64,000 nt of DNA, from assembly GCF_022581195.2 (NCBI RefSeq), contig NC_061455.1, positions 10,930,189 to 10,994,188 on the forward strand, read 5' to 3'. The stretch is from Helicoverpa zea. Its lineage: Eukaryota; Arthropoda; Insecta; Lepidoptera; Noctuidae. Under the pieces are notes generated by a model. The model was not told the DNA's origin, made no database searches, and worked only from the letters and a program-made list of their open reading frames with translations. Below are positions 37,681-51,900 of the stretch, piece by piece (position 1 is the stretch's first letter; each line of letters opens with the position of its first letter). The translations under genes and the position numbers were made by a program.

Positions 37681-40600
37681 CTGAATGTCGATATCTCAAA
37701 CTTGAAAATGAAGAGGAAAAACATACGAGAAAAGAAATCCCACACAAGTAAACTGATTGTGGCTCTGTCTAGTCATTCTTATCCAAAGTTTCGTTATCCG
37801 CGGTAACGCTGCGCAACCATTTTTGGAAGTGACATCATAACATTGTTTTTCACTATAAATGACGGCATATTAAATTAACACGTGTACACAATCTAAAAGA
37901 GAGCACTTTAACTTTTTTGTTGAAGTTTTTACGATCGCATAATTTGTGGGAGACAAAAAATAATCGAATGTGGTTCTATCAGTTATGAGTCAACGTCGGG
38001 AAAACTACTGGGTTTGGCTTGCCGCCGGCACGCAGACGAAATACATTATTTTAACGGATTTTTATTACCTAATCATGATGGTATAACGGTGACTTATGGC
38101 TATTATCGAACTTGCTTTGAATATTAAGTATAAACCCGTAAAAAATTGATTGTTTTCCTTATAAACTTAAGTTGATTTGTGGCAATTTAATTTGTGCTTG
38201 TTATGAACAAGTATGCATTTTATAGATGCATGCCTATTTCATATATTCAGATTTACATGGACATTTATCTATCAAGCGATAAGATCTTACATCAGAATAA
38301 AGTCGCACGATACTGAAATCAATCATAGTTGTAGAGCGCTAGATTATTGCTTTAGCCTATCTATCTATATTTTCCTAGTAATTAGCTTATCTAGTTTTCA
38401 TACTAAATCTATGACAATAGGAAAATTTGCTTGTCTAGGCAAGGGATCTTAACATCGCACAGTTCTGATAGCAGTTTAAACATTATATAAGTTAACTAAT
38501 TACACTCAACTAAATTATAATATCTTGTATGTTAAAACCAAACCAGTCAGAAAATAATGACGTCCATCATTTACCTAGAAAACATTGAACAGCAACTATA
38601 TTTCCATACTCAAAAGACCGATCGCTATTAACTTTACTTATAACGCACCAAAGATATCATAACTCAAGAAATTAGTAACTTATCTTAATTATTGATTTAT
38701 GTTTATTATTGTTGAATAATAGTGGGTTAGACAGGTCTGTCGGTGGCATAATTAATGGACTAACTACGACTTGCTTACTTTAGTAGGCTTTACGAAACAA
38801 CGCAAAGATGGCGGACTTAATTCTAAGTTAGGGTTAAACTTCGAACTGTAGGCTATTTTTTTAAAAAAAAGGTTATCAAATTAAGTACTATGTCGTATTG
38901 AACAAGGGTAAGGCTTACTTTTACGAAGTTAGAATAGAAAAATTCGGTTGGTCCAAAAAACCAGAAACATTAACACAACGCTCGGGGTTCGCTCCTAATC
39001 GACAGAGAAGAGGATGTTTTGACGGTTTTTAGTTCAATATAAATTCCTTCTTTTATAATATTTATTTTATAAAAACGGGAGGTATTATGATAAATTCATA
39101 AATCGCTTTTTTATTTAAAATCTAAACTACAACTATCCATCAAATCTCAATAATTAAACGAAACGGTGCTAATTGATTATTTGACCCAATATTCTGCTGC
39201 TCCATGTAACTAAGTTATCAGTCTTATTACAAAGCCTGAACATGCTAAGTTATCTTCATAACTTGTGCTACAATGGCGCCAACATATTTTATATGGAAAT
39301 AACTATAGACCCACAAAGGAAAAACAGACAGACATACAGATTTCATACAATAATTTGAATCAGTTTGTAAATATATTGGTATCCAGTATTCCCTAAAAAG
39401 GTTAGTGGTATGTGTTTGTTTCGTTTGAATAGACAAAACGGTATGCGAACAAGTTTTATTGTAGCTAAGTGAATTATGGCACTAAAGTTACTGCTAGATA
39501 ATTTGTCTAGAAATTATATAATTTATTAGATACCTAGAGTATTATGTTTAGGAACAGTAAATTTATGCAATGGTAGGCGATATTTTTGCAAAGGACAACG
39601 TTTATGAAAACTTTTCATCAACAGCCTCGATTTAATGAAACTTGAACATAATTTCAGTAAACGCGAATATTATATTGCAGCTCTGTACTGTACTTGACTC
39701 AACCTACCATATATCTAACTTCATCTGAAGAACAGGGCAGTTTTTTTACTGAATATCAAAAAAGAAGAAACTCTTTATTGGTTTTATCGATAATTCCTTT
39801 CACGACCGACACCTTCCCTAACTTGTTCTAATTGAAAGACCAATCTAAGCTAACCGCGCCTGCTCACACCATTAAGCGTAAAACGGTGTTAAAATAGACA
39901 TTACAATAACAATGACTAGAACACAAGCCTAATAAATACCAGAGCGACACGTAACAGGCACCTGAACTACAAATTGTTTAATGGCAACACTCAGGAATAT
40001 TCTTGTCTATGGAAAGCATAGAGGTGGCATCGAGCTTCGCAAGTTATAATTTCGGAGGAGTTTATCTGAGGAAGGGCTGTATCATATTCATTATTACATT
40101 TTCTGTGTATCCTCAATTTCAGGAAATCGAAATCATGAATCATTACGAAATCATGTTTCAGCCGTAATGATGATAGGCACCTATTTCTTTAACATTTGTA
40201 ATTCAATCGCGTTAATCAACAGTCATGAAAATTACCTAAATGACAAAAATATATGCATAGCCAGATTCGCTTTGAGAAATAGAATATAATATGTGTTATG
40301 TACTTTTGTTCAAAAAATCCCCAAATAAGAAAAGCAGATAATCGAAAGTTGCACATTCAGATTTGAAATTTTTAATGCCCTTTCTAGTTTATACACGGCT
40401 ATGTATGGTCCACGAGTCAACGGTTAATTTTATTCGTTATTAATTGAAGTGCGACGTACATAAATATGCTAGATTTATGTGTTCCAGTGCGGCAGATACA
40501 TGCCTAGATATGCACCAACACACCCACTTACTTGTGCCTATGTTATTGGCTGCTTACATCATACAACCATTAGAAAAAAAAACGAATGAAAACTTTAATT

Positions 40601-41089
40601 AATATTAAATTCGACGTAGAAACTAAACTCTTGTTTTTCTTATACTCTACTTCTTCTGATCCATAATTTTTGACGGTAAAGGTTGAATTGCACCACTTAG
40701 GAACTGAAACGATATCCATCCCATAACCAGTGGTGTACTTGCTGACCACTGTTCAAATCGACGATGTGACTACTGAAAGTGCCTCAGTTATCGCTATAGT
40801 CAAATGGTGCAATCTATCGTAAGTTGAAGATGGCTTTCAGCCGGTGGAAAGTTTTGCGTGCACCCACACTATCTAACACCAAAAGATTTTTTTTATTGGA
40901 TCCTGTAGTTCCTGAGGTTAAAGAAAAAACATCTTCTTCGTCCTTATAATTGAAGCAGAGGTATACATTCACTGCCATTGAAGCTTAACATCTGTCACTG
41001 TGCTTAACCAGGTATGACGCCTCTAATCCATCATTACACAATCTGATACTGACATAACATCACACAACGCCACAGAACCCAAATAAAAA
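37681..41089. other. AT-rich spacer, nothing firm
   Basis: At 40674-40830, words ggttgaattgcaccac and tggtgcaat...atc sit in roughly inverted order and may be ends of an old element. No gene is recognised. Confidence 0.35.
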
Positions 41090-41280
41090 AATATTTTTGT
41101 TCGTTTGGATGTCTGTAATGGATAAACTCAAAAACTTCACTACTAATTATAAAAAATCTTTAACCATTAGAAAGCTACATTATCTGCGAATAGCATATTT
41201 ATCTAGCTAGCTATATTTTATCCCGATGCTGACATTAGTTCCCACGGGACGCGAGTGCAGCCGCGGGAAATCGGCTAGTC
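41090..41280 (+). repeat. Lepidopteran dispersed repeat (same class as 26051)
   Basis: The words agaaagctacattatctgcg, ttttatcccgatgctgacat and cccacgggacgcgagtgcag match the order seen at 26051-26226. The copy is diverged and ends gggaaatcggctagt. Confidence 0.65.
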
Positions 41281-41490
41281 ACTACTTAGGATAAAACAAG
41301 ATCGCTTTCTCTGTCCTTCCCATCCCTATGTCAACATGTCCCTTTGTACGTCCAAAGCTTCAAAACTACGCAAAGAATTTTGATGCGGTTTTGTTTTAAC
41401 AGATGGATGATTCAAGAGGAAGGATTACATGTACAACATCCATTACATAGCATTTCACCCGTGCGAAGCCGGTTCGGGTCGCTAGTCAAT
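41281..41490 (+). repeat. Lepidopteran dispersed repeat (second class), adjoining
   Basis: cctttgtacgtccaaagctt, actacgcaaagaattttgat, gatgattcaagaggaaggat and acccgtgcgaagccggttcg are blocks I know from another abundant lepidopteran repeat. It starts where the previous repeat ends, so one may have inserted at the edge of the other. Confidence 0.6.
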
Positions 41491-41699
41491 AATAAAATAA
41501 CACCATCGGAAAGCAATGAGTGTTATGATCTCATTGCTGTTATCTGCGGCCGTTATCTCACGACAATGCGGCTGATAGCCATCACGGCCAATCACCATCA
41601 GTCATGGTTCTGAATGGCCGGGATGGTGACGTCACTATGGTGTAGTGTACGGTGAAGTTACAGAGTTGCAGTTTTGAAATCAAAAGATACGTAAAAAAC

Positions 41700-41805
41700 A
41701 TCCCGACGAATTGAGGCCCATTTTTTGGGAAGTCGGTTAAAAATACTTGGTAAACATTAATTAAAAACTGAATTGCTCCTCCTTTTTTGGAGGCCGGTTG
41801 AAAAG
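41700..41805 (+). repeat. Short dispersed repeat ends (gaagtcggttaaaa words)
   Basis: ttttttgggaagtcggttaa at about 41727 and cctttttt-ggaggccggttg at about 41780 are two versions of a word common at the edges of lepidopteran repeats. Related words occur inverted at 42628-42650 and again near 46250 and 47885. Confidence 0.45.
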
Positions 41806-43734
41806 GATCGTGATTATTGGCTGAAAACTAGGGATTTTTTAAATAAAAGGTTACTTTTAAGTTAAATATGTTATCTGCCATTTTTCAGTCAAAATTACAT
41901 AGGTTTTAATAATTTTTTTTTAATATTATATTTATTGTATTTATTAAGTTATTTATACAAAAAAATCAGCCAGCGATTTTTTTCCCATTTAAAAGCAAAT
42001 AAATTTCAGTATCCAAATTTTGTACACTAAATCTCGCAGACAAGTCTACTACAAAAATAACCAAACAAATCATAATCACCATTAAAAAAAACCACAGGAA
42101 ATATATAACAAGTGTAATTTGTCACGACAGACAAGCCTGCCATAGCTCCATTAAATAGATACATCAGGTGACAAATAATTCACGCAATTACCTAGCTTTG
42201 CTCGTTTCACTAGATATTATTTATGTAACGGCTAGATATTAGCATATGTCGCGTTTGTTAATCAATGTTTAAGAAAAGTTTTATTGATATTGAAGAGTGT
42301 GCTGTTAATTAATAAAGGGGTAAACATTTTTTTTTTGGACATTTCTAAAAAAAATATTATTTTTATTTTTTTCAAGATAGGTACACACATTGATGCATAC
42401 AACATTCGAAAACAAAAGAAATATTGTTAGGGCTCTTCGAAATAAGAAAAAAGCATTTACCAATGAAAGTGAATAAAAAAATATTATTTTTAGAAGTTGT
42501 GTACTGTAGCATATTTTGGTTGTAGGTAGGTACTGGGTCGTATCTTATGATTGTAGGTTTGTAACTAGACTTCAAGTCGCCTACGAGTGATTGATCATGG
42601 CGGTTTACCAATTACATAGGTTTTAACCCGACTTCCAAAAAGAAGGAGTTATTACAGACATTCGCAAATCAAACTTTTCCTACTTGTTACTGTCGAACAC
42701 ACATTTTGATTTTATTTGTAATTTCAGCAATGACAACCACAAAACAACAATATTCATAACTCATACCCTACCAAAATTGGTCAAAATTAGACTAAATTGA
42801 GTCAGAAACCAAATAAATACACTTTCCTCAAGTGAAATAATACAAAAATCACTCATATTAATGATACCTACATTCATACCACAGAGCAAGACGTCAATTG
42901 ACAACCATAGTCACAAACAATCCCACAAGACCACAGATTTGGTACTAAATAGTTACTCTACAAGACCCCGTCAAGACCACATAAAAACTATGACATGCTT
43001 CATTTCTGACAGCTCAAAGCATACTTCTTATCACTAAACAAATAAATGACGCGACCTACTACAATTTCAGCATAAATATAAATAAATAACCAATTGAATT
43101 AATTTACAATATTTACACCCAGACTAATACTGGATCCATTTGGTTAATTCTAACCAACAAATTGTTGAACAGTTAACTGCGGAGGCATGTCGGCTGTATT
43201 TTAACATAAAACTTAACTTGACAATCATTTACCACCTGAATGTATTAGTATTCTGTTTTAAATATGTTTATGTATTTAGTTTGGTTCTTAGGAATAAATT
43301 GTAGGATTTAATGATTAAGATAACGACTAATAGCAATAATGCGATGCTCCGCCCACTGCCTATGGACATCACTGAAGTTTATATTTACGTTAGAGAAATA
43401 CAAAGATAGTACCTAAGTAAAAACATGAACATAATAAGAAATTCCTTTTATAGAAGATTCGCTTTATGTATTTTGGTGGCAATAGGAACCTCTTTGATTA
43501 TTACCTCTATAACTATAATAATCATAATATTTAACTACTTAATATTATGTAGATATAACCCAACATACCGACAAACGTGGTTTACGACCAAAGTTAAATT
43601 GTAAGTAAACATTGTTTGGAATTGACGATTCATTGTTTTTGCGCTATTTAAAATAAAGTAGTAATAAATCAATTAAATTAATACCTAAATACTTGTTATC
43701 AGTGTACAGAACGCTACCTTTTGTAATAATGTTT
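41806..43734. other. AT-rich spacer, nothing recognised
   Basis: Apart from the inverted repeat word at 42628-42650, no gene or structure was found. Confidence 0.4.
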
Positions 43735-43756
43735 GTATTTTCGAAACTCTCTCTCT

Positions 43757-43927
43757 CCAGTAAGTCTGACACCAGTCTAACCAAGGGGTATCGGGTTGCC
43801 CGGGTAACTGGGTTGAGGAGGTCAGATAGGCAGTCGCTTCTTGTAAAGCACTGGTACTCAGCTGAATCCGGTTAGACTGGAAGCCGACCCCAACATGATT
43901 GGGAAAAAGGCTCGGAGGATGATGTAT
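43757..43927 (+). mobile_element. 5'-truncated noctuid SINE
   Basis: Nearly identical to the 3' part of the SINE at 23739, from ccagtaagtctgacaccagt to ggctcggaggatgat, with no tRNA head. A target duplication, gtattttcgaaact, lies at 43735-43748 and 43928-43941. An 8-nt (CT)4 filler (43749-43756) sits between the 5' duplication and the SINE, as seen when reverse transcription ends early. Confidence 0.9.
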
Positions 43928-43941
43928 GTATTTTCGAAACT

Positions 43942-46849
43942 TTTATTTACAGAAACGGACAAATATAATAATTACAATTCAGTAGTTATGTAATGCGAAT
44001 AAAATCCACGTAATCATAGGTTTAAGTTAGACGTCTGAAGTTTTTCGCAGTTGCGTCACTTTATTCGTGATGGCTAACGGCAATTGCTATAAAATATAGC
44101 AATTAGTGATAGGTATTTAGCGATAAAACTGGAAAATACCATGGTAAAGTACACCATAGTCCAGGCTATTAGGTCATCGTTACATTTGCTATCATATTCC
44201 ACCTACATATCGCCGTAATAAGTTGTGTGAAGTGATAAAAATATCAAGTAGGTAATATTACCTACATTGACGCCTATGGTTGGAACTAAGTGCAAATATC
44301 TCGCGATGTCTTATTGTCTTGTCATAAATTGAAATTAGGTTTTCAAAACATGTACAGAGTAAAAGGTACGGGGCAAATATCAAAACTTTATATATCTACA
44401 TAGATACCTGCTGAATGCAAAAATTTACCCATATTAATAAAATCCGGAACTCAGGATCACCACTAGGTGTGGTTGCAGCGTGAAGGAATGTCAGACTTCT
44501 ACTGACTAAAAAAACCCACCTAACTTTCTTCTTTAAAAATCCTTATTAAGTATACTATAGGGCCAACGCCATTCTCGGCACCGGACCTTTTTTTTATGTT
44601 TTTATTTTTTTTTATTATACTTTTTGCACATTGTATTTCCCCTTACTAGATCTACCTACAAGGAGAGTTACTACTATAACTCTACAATAATTAATCAGTC
44701 ACAAATGACCGCATCCACAATATTAGACAGTATTATGTCACGCGGCCGCGGTGTCGTTTGATATCAGTTCACTAGTACCATCATTACGTAATACCACTCT
44801 CATTACGATGACGTACGCCCAGTAAAAACTATAACAATAACAATCGTGAAAGATCTGATAGACGTTTGGGCTATCTAACCCACCGGAACCGCCAGCATAA
44901 ATCTCTATGCGTAAAATTCTGCATAGGCGCGAGTCGAGACAACGCAAAAAAATGTGATATCACAGTCATGCATTTTTGATCACATCGTTAAGTGTACACA
45001 CGATAAAAAATTACAAAACGAGCATTAAATTGACACACAGAATTACATACGAGTTAAAAAAGTGCTCTTGTAGCTCTCAAGCTTTTGTCAAGTAGAAGGG
45101 AAAGAACGGCAATAGCGTGTCCGGCAGGTTAAATTATCTAAGTACAGACGTAAAACTTATAATGAACCGTGTAAAATGTATCAAAAAAGTTCGGTAAATA
45201 AAAAGTGAGGTGACATCACTACTATTTGTAACGATATGACGTTATATATTTATTTAATTACTAAGTTTGTAGCTTATGCTAATTAGCTGTGGTAATTATA
45301 ATTACTATGTGTAAGTTTTTCGGGTTCGGCAAAAACTTGAACAGTATGGACGGGTTTTTAACTTATTTTTTGTTGGTTGGTTCTAGCTCCTGTTTAGCTC
45401 TTAATCAAATCTTTGATAGACAGACTTTTTTTCGTAGTACCATAACAATATTGGAATGCATTTCAAGCTTCGATTCTGAATTTTTGAGATTATCTACTTT
45501 AATAGTGTCAAAACTAGTGTAACCTCTTTTTTCCATTTTTATAACATTAATTAAAAAAAAATAATTAAAACATTGTATTCTCTACTTATTGACACAAAAA
45601 TTAAAACAATCAATTTAACCCATTTTAAATTTAAATTACAAGTGACACATTTTAAATTACAAGTTCATTAAATATACTTTCATAAATGCCTCCCGGCAAT
45701 TAGTTGTTTTTATTATTCTACTTTTATTTAAAAGCTTTTAAGAGTCAGATCATTCTATTTCCGAAATACGGAACCTTCAGTCCGCCATTTCAAATCATAC
45801 CCATTTTTTGTTCCTGTAAGTAACATACTTATCTGGTCGTGAATGGTAAAAACCGTAGCAGTCATAGTCAGCTGGTTATGTCTGCTATTGTCGGCGATGG
45901 CGTCATTTTGTCACTCATGGTTAAAGGTAAAGCCTAGATACCTTAGTATTATTACATAAAAGAAAAAAGATTAAAAAGAATGTAGCTAATATTTTTACCA
46001 TAATTTGGCAAACTGAAAGAAAATAATGTGTGTGCTTACTGAACTATGTACCCAGCCGATTATGATCAACGAAATGTGGTGATAATTTTGATAACAAAAA
46101 TCAACAAAATTAATTTATAACATTCTTCCGAAAAAAGGCAGGCGTTTTAGGGGGCTGGAATTTAACATTCGAAAAAGGCCATTTTCAACATTTGAATAAA
46201 AGCATTTTCATAACCAGTAACCTCAAGATTTTTATTTCAATTCTTTAGAAGTCGGTTATTTTTTATATCATCGCAGGGCTCAGGCCACAAACCTTTTCTC
46301 ATACAGAAGGATATACATACATGTCTAATCATAGCTATATAAATTGCCTAGTCACATAATGTTATATTATTTCCTTCCCGCACTCTCGGAGGAAATAGCT
46401 CGATTTACGCTCGCGTCATCCGATTAATGTCAACTACGAATGATTGATTGATGGCGTAGGAACAAATATACATTACATTACACATTGCGATTTCCCCTAC
46501 TGAGATATTAGTTAAAGGTATATTATGGTTTGTTGGTTGTTTTTCCTTCCAGTTATAGGTACCAATATCTATACCTAGTGACTCAATATTGACGTTTGAT
46601 TTGATTGATTTTTGTTAAATAAATTATTATCATTATTATCCCCAAAAAGTATATCCAATTTTTTTTACTTTTGTAAAACTATTGCTGTTGTAGACTGTAG
46701 GTATTTGGTATAAATTTCAATTTGGTACCTTTATTCGTTCGTGAGAAATAAGGTAGTAAGTTTCATTTTATTAAAATATTTTTATTATATTATATAACAA
46801 AAAAAATGTGATTTTCGCAATTTTTCCTATATTTGCATTATATGACAAT
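43942..46849. other. AT-rich spacer with repeat fragments
   Basis: gaaatacggaaccttcagtc near 45760-45785 is a fragment of a tacggaaccc-type lepidopteran repeat. No gene is recognised. Confidence 0.35.
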
Positions 46850-47158
46850 GCTTCATGCCAAATTTCAAGATTCTGAGTTTACGGGAAGTACCCTGTAGGT
46901 TTTGATTCCTTTGCGAGTGTCGAAAATTTGTTGAAAATATCGACATAATCGGTTGTATCTTTTGATTGGCTTGGCTTAGAAGTTTGATATTTTCACAGCT
47001 TAAAGGGACAATAGACCCGAGTATTTCATGTGAATTTCAGCTTGATACGTTCACGCGTTCTTAAGATAAAGGGTCTTGACAGACAGACAGACAGACAGAC
47101 GGACAACAAAGTGATCCTATAAGGGCTCCGTTTTTTCCTTTCGAGGTACGGAACCCTA
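46850..47158 (+). repeat. Lepidopteran dispersed repeat with (CAGA)n and tacggaaccctaaaaa end
   Basis: Blocks catgccaaatttcaagattc, gggaagtaccctgtaggttt, five CAGA units at about 47079-47099, caaagtgatcctataagggc and ggtacggaaccctaaaaa follow the order of a very common lepidopteran repeat. Short inverted words (agggctccg and cggaaccct) sit at its right end. The left boundary is uncertain. Confidence 0.7.
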
Positions 47159-48510
47159 AAAATTAAAATAAGGACAAACATTCGAGTAACTTTACCCCTT
47201 ACGTAACATGAACCCGAGAATCTTTTAAATTAAGAACTCTTTAATTAAAAATAACGCTCTTAATCTCTTCAAAACGGTTGGTAAACACCCATTTTTCAGC
47301 AAAACATCTCAGCAACTCTTTCAAAGATTTCTATCGTTCTTCCTGGAGTAATTTATGACCAATTTTAACCCAATTTTTCTTAAAAACTGCAATTAACTTC
47401 AGCTGAATCGTAATAGTTCACCGAACATTAACTTTGGTACTGGCACTAATCCAATCTATGATGAACTAGCTTTTGCTCACGGTTTCCTCTGCGTTGAGAT
47501 TAGAACTAAGTATCTAATAAAAAATAATAAATCCTAAAATTGTCTCGGTAAAATAGATTTTCGGAATAAACATTAAATTGGTGGGTCCTGGCTGTCATTT
47601 ATATATTTTTGTCTTAATAAGGAGTAACGGGTGGTTCAGGATTTAGGCGACTTAGGCGGATTTAGGTAACTGGATTTAGGCGACTTTCCAGTCCCCAACC
47701 AACCTAGACAGCTTACGAAACTTAGTAAAATTACTAACCATACTATCGTCATTACAAACTCTCGTATGTATTACGAGTATAATCTGTAGGAAGGCTGTCA
47801 GCTTATATACGAGTACATAATACACAAAAAAACATAAAGCACGCAATGAAAAAATACAAATATCCGAATTTAGAACCTCCTTTTTGGGAATTCGGTTAAA
47901 AAACGTCAATCAGGACAAACCACCTTGACATTGATTTGTGGGAACTGCAAAGTCACCTTTATTCGGTACATCTTTATATGCTAATGATGGCAAACTGATG
48001 AGTAAGTAGGTTACTAAGGCCCCATAGATACAGTAGATTTTATCTGAAGATCTTACTTGAACAAAGGCCTCCCACGTAGATCGGAATATGGTTAAGTCTT
48101 CAGATTATATGGTTGACTTAGCACTCCAAAATGTATTCAAAAGTAGGCATTGAAGGTTTCCAATTAATAGTTGAAGTCATAGTATGGGTGGTATGGTATA
48201 GGCGGTATATTTTTTTTCTTTACCTTTACCTAAAATATGAAATTAACTCCTTGATATAAATGCGCTATGCTGATCATATTGAATTTTGGCAAAAAAACAC
48301 TTCTTTTAGTTTGTATAGTATTCTACAGTTCCCGTACATGGCAAAACTTTTAGTTGGAAAATAATTTGTTTGACTTCCTAAAATTCAAATTCAAATCTTT
48401 ATTTGCGTTCCATATGTAATACAGGTGGTATTTTTATAAAGTTTAAACAATATATTGGAAACAATATGGACCCGGTAGGGTAAATCAGTATGAATGATAG
48501 TAGATTTAAC
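47159..48510. other. Spacer with small repeat traces
   Basis: aactagcttttgctcacggt at about 47466 is a repeat edge. A diverged SINE-like word, gtgggtcctggctgtcattt, is at about 47581. A three-unit short tandem repeat of ggatttaggcgactt type lies at 47639-47687. The rest is unrecognised. Confidence 0.4.
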
Positions 48511-48526
48511 CAGTATCAGAGCGACT

Positions 48527-48902
48527 CTTCCTCCGAGCCTTTTTCCCAAACTATGTTGGGGTCGGCTTCCGGTCTAACCGGATGTAGCTGAGTACCAGTT
48601 CTTTACAAGGAGCGACTGCCCTATCTGACCCCCTCAACCCAGTTACCCCTTGGTTAGACTGGTGTAAGACTTACTGGCTTCTGACTACCCGCAACGACTG
48701 CCAAGGATGTTCAATGACAGCCGGGACCTACAGTTTAACGTGCCATCGGAAACACAGTCATTGGTGTCTAACCTCCCCACTCAGAGACATTTAATTATTA
48801 CTTAAGTCACTCCTTAGTGACGTAATGTCATACAAATCCTTCACTAAGGAATGGTTTAAGTAACCATTAAATGTCTCTGAGTGGGGACGTAAGATATACT
48901 TA
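48527..48902 (-). mobile_element. 5'-truncated noctuid SINE, interrupted by a MITE
   Basis: The - strand carries the same SINE: its 3' end lies at about 48529, it is split by the insertion at 48772-48889, and its truncated 5' end is at about 48902. Flanking target duplications are cagtatcagagcgact (48511-48526) and cagtatcagagcaact (48903-48918), with one mismatch. It is more diverged than the other two copies and therefore probably older. Confidence 0.9.
48772..48889. mobile_element. 118-bp MITE, PIF/Harbinger-like, nested in the SINE
   Basis: The element is almost a palindrome. The left end CCTCCCCACTCAGAGACA pairs with the right end TGTCTCTGAGTGGGGACG over 24 bp with one mismatch, and weaker pairing continues to about 48 bp. 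The SINE is split exactly at TAA, present at 48769-48771 and 48890-48892, a 3-bp TWA target duplication typical of PIF/Harbinger elements. Its centre is only about 20 bp, so it encodes nothing. Confidence 0.88.
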
Positions 48903-48918
48903 CAGTATCAGAGCAACT

Positions 48919-51900
48919 GAAAACTTTAATTGAAATCAAGAGTTTCTTAAAAAAATATTTTGCCAATCATCGGGTCAACTGTCGGCCGACTGTTTACTCT
49001 ACAGTGTGTGGGTATTGTTATAGTTTTTCATCGATGAGGAAAATGAAAATTCATGGTCAAACAATGAAATTCGGGACTTCCTACTGAATTTAAAACCCAC
49101 GCTAGGAAAATGTTCATTACAAACATTATACAATTAAAGACTCGCGTCACTTTTTACATACGCGTATTTCTTAAGAATAGTGATGTACCCATCAATTAAC
49201 CACGGAACATGATTCACGGGATTTACCACCAAGTTCACAGTCATTACAAGATTATTTGTGATCCAGTAAAAAATCTGCCAAAATGAATATCGAGTGCAAT
49301 CCGTAATTGAAGTGTTTCGTGTAGGCGATTCCTGGTTACGTAAGCAGTGACATTAAATATAAAATATGAGATTAACTCTAAAGATTAAAGAGACGGACAG
49401 ATGGGACGAACCGACATTTTTCGGGAACTGTCTGAAGGATTATAATTTCACGTTGAGAAAGTGTCATTCGTAAGCTTAATTTTTTTTGTGTAAGTTTCAC
49501 CTGAAAAGCTCCGTATGTATTTTTCATAATCGAACTTTAGGTTTTATTTATTATATTTCCACATGTTTTTGTAATCGTTTTAAATATAGTATTTTTATAA
49601 TCAAATTAATAAAAATAACTCTTTGGATGGCTAGGTATGGCAAAATGATCTGATTTAACAATAAGGCATATATCTATACACCAATCTAATTGGTTTATAG
49701 TTCTAGAAATCTCTTATATTCTGAGTGAGATGAAAGGGTCAATTAATGAGCATACCAACAGATCACAGAAAGGACTAGATTAAACATTAATTAATCTGAG
49801 TCATAAAATCCAGTCGATGCGGACAGATACTGGCAGAAATTTCTGTAGTAACAATAAAGAGTACATAAATAACATGCTTGTTATAATTATCAAGGCGAAA
49901 TCGTTTAGTGTAGTGCCGTGATTTTATGACTAGAACGCAAGATATAACTTGTTCAGCTAATTATTATGTTTATTGAAATGAGACAATAATAGTTGAAAGT
50001 TGATTGGATTGGCGCCGCTCGTGTTTGCGAACAACGCGGGTATAGACAACTCGCAGAAATAGAACGATCGTCAAATTCCTGTACGCAATCCTGGACATTA
50101 ATCATAATACAATAAGGATGGGAGTTTCTTGGAAATATAGAAATTATTCGCTTAAAATATAGGGCAACTGCGCCGTAATTTGAAACTTCAACAACAGTGA
50201 GGCACAGATTACTCGCTTTTAATCTGACATAGCACTGATATACCTCGTTTTAAATTACAAGATCAAACAAGGGTTCGGAACAAAATTATAATTTTCCATT
50301 TTCACGCCACCTGTTTCCAATGCTACCAAGGTTACCAAAGTGCTATTCCAAATCGTTTGATTTGACAGATTTCGCAAATGATACGCCACTTAAGTTTTTG
50401 GCGGGAAATACCTCGTAAATAGCACCTGTCAAATTGGCGCGCCATCATTGGCGGCCCCCGTTTGAAAATAGAATTATAGATAATGGCGGCCATGAAATTG
50501 ACAGATAAATTAAAATTGTATAGATGTGTGCCGTCGCAAATGGAATATGGGGTTTCATCAAAATATTGAATTTAAAAATATTCCTTGGTGTTGTTTGATT
50601 TGTTTACATACATTCCAGAGATTTTACGAATGGCTCCAATTAAACAGAAGATGGAATACAGGCATAAAACAAAGTGCAACTTTAGAAATATAAATATCTG
50701 AAGTAGCAGATTTAACACCTTGGCATTTGGTAGGCGCTTACCATTTTATTTACGTTCGCGAATCAATACGCCTACTCTTTACATCACACTTAGAGTAATA
50801 TAATACTGATCAATCATCATTTATCAATCTTGTAGTTCAAAGCAATATCATCTGCATATTTTCGAAGATAAGAAAGATATTATTTTTCAAGAGCTGTTTG
50901 ACAGAAGATATCTATACTAAGATTACAGCGAGACGAAGCCAATTTTGGAGTTTATTTCTTTAAGCAAGCTACAAGAGTCCTACAATACTCAAGTACATGG
51001 ATGACACACGTAGGTAACGGTTTTTTTTATTTTTATTTTTTTAACTTCGAAGTTTAAACACTCAACTTTATTTAATTTCGTTTTTTTTTTCAACTTATGT
51101 CATAGGTACCTACCTAATGACCATGCATCCTATCTGTAGCTCAATATTAAGTCCGACAGCTTAATTTGGAAATGTTCGAGGTAACACAACAAATGTATTG
51201 ACTAATAAAATTAACCTCAATTCGCTAATTAGTACTACAATATTAGCATTTCCATTTACAGGCTGCCGAACAGTTGCTAATCTTAAATATTAATAACATT
51301 ATGTGGACTCAATGTTTATTATTTGACGGTTCTTCCCCAGATTTGGGTTATTATTTATGTTTCGTAACATAATATTATGACATTGTTAGTCACTGTTACA
51401 TTTGTTTTAATTCTTGTTAATTCAGGATAAACAGAAACGGAAGGACCACCGATAAGAGCTAAGCCCTTAATTAAATAAGTTTTGATTAATGTTTCAAGAA
51501 GCCAACTACAGTTATTTTGTAAGTAGGTATCCTGAATAATACTTGCATCGGCTTGCAAGAAGCTAAAAGTATATTCATCTTTTAGCGATAAAGAAAAAAT
51601 ATATCTTAAAAAATACTATTTTTTTTTTAATGTTAGCTTATATATAACATTAATATACGAAGGATACGAGGTACCTTATGCTTTAAAAAACCTGGTGTTT
51701 TAAAGTAAACTTTTTTAAATATAAAATAAAAATTAAAGAACTGATCTCACCTTAAAAACCCCTCCACTAAATTCGAGTACAACACCTAACACGACACATC
51801 TTCACTATGGTCCTTCGCTACTAAAACCTTTTCGGTACTAAACTTTTTGGTCCTAAGTTCCGAATCGCACGAGGCGCGCGTTCGTTCCGCAAGGCAGACC

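Noticed and set aside
41344..41613. 89-codon + frame
   Set aside because: Its first half is a dispersed repeat and the rest has no recognised similarity.
47079..47099. (CAGA)n as an independent microsatellite
   Set aside because: It is an internal part of a common lepidopteran repeat. The CTGT run at about 54200 is explained the same way.
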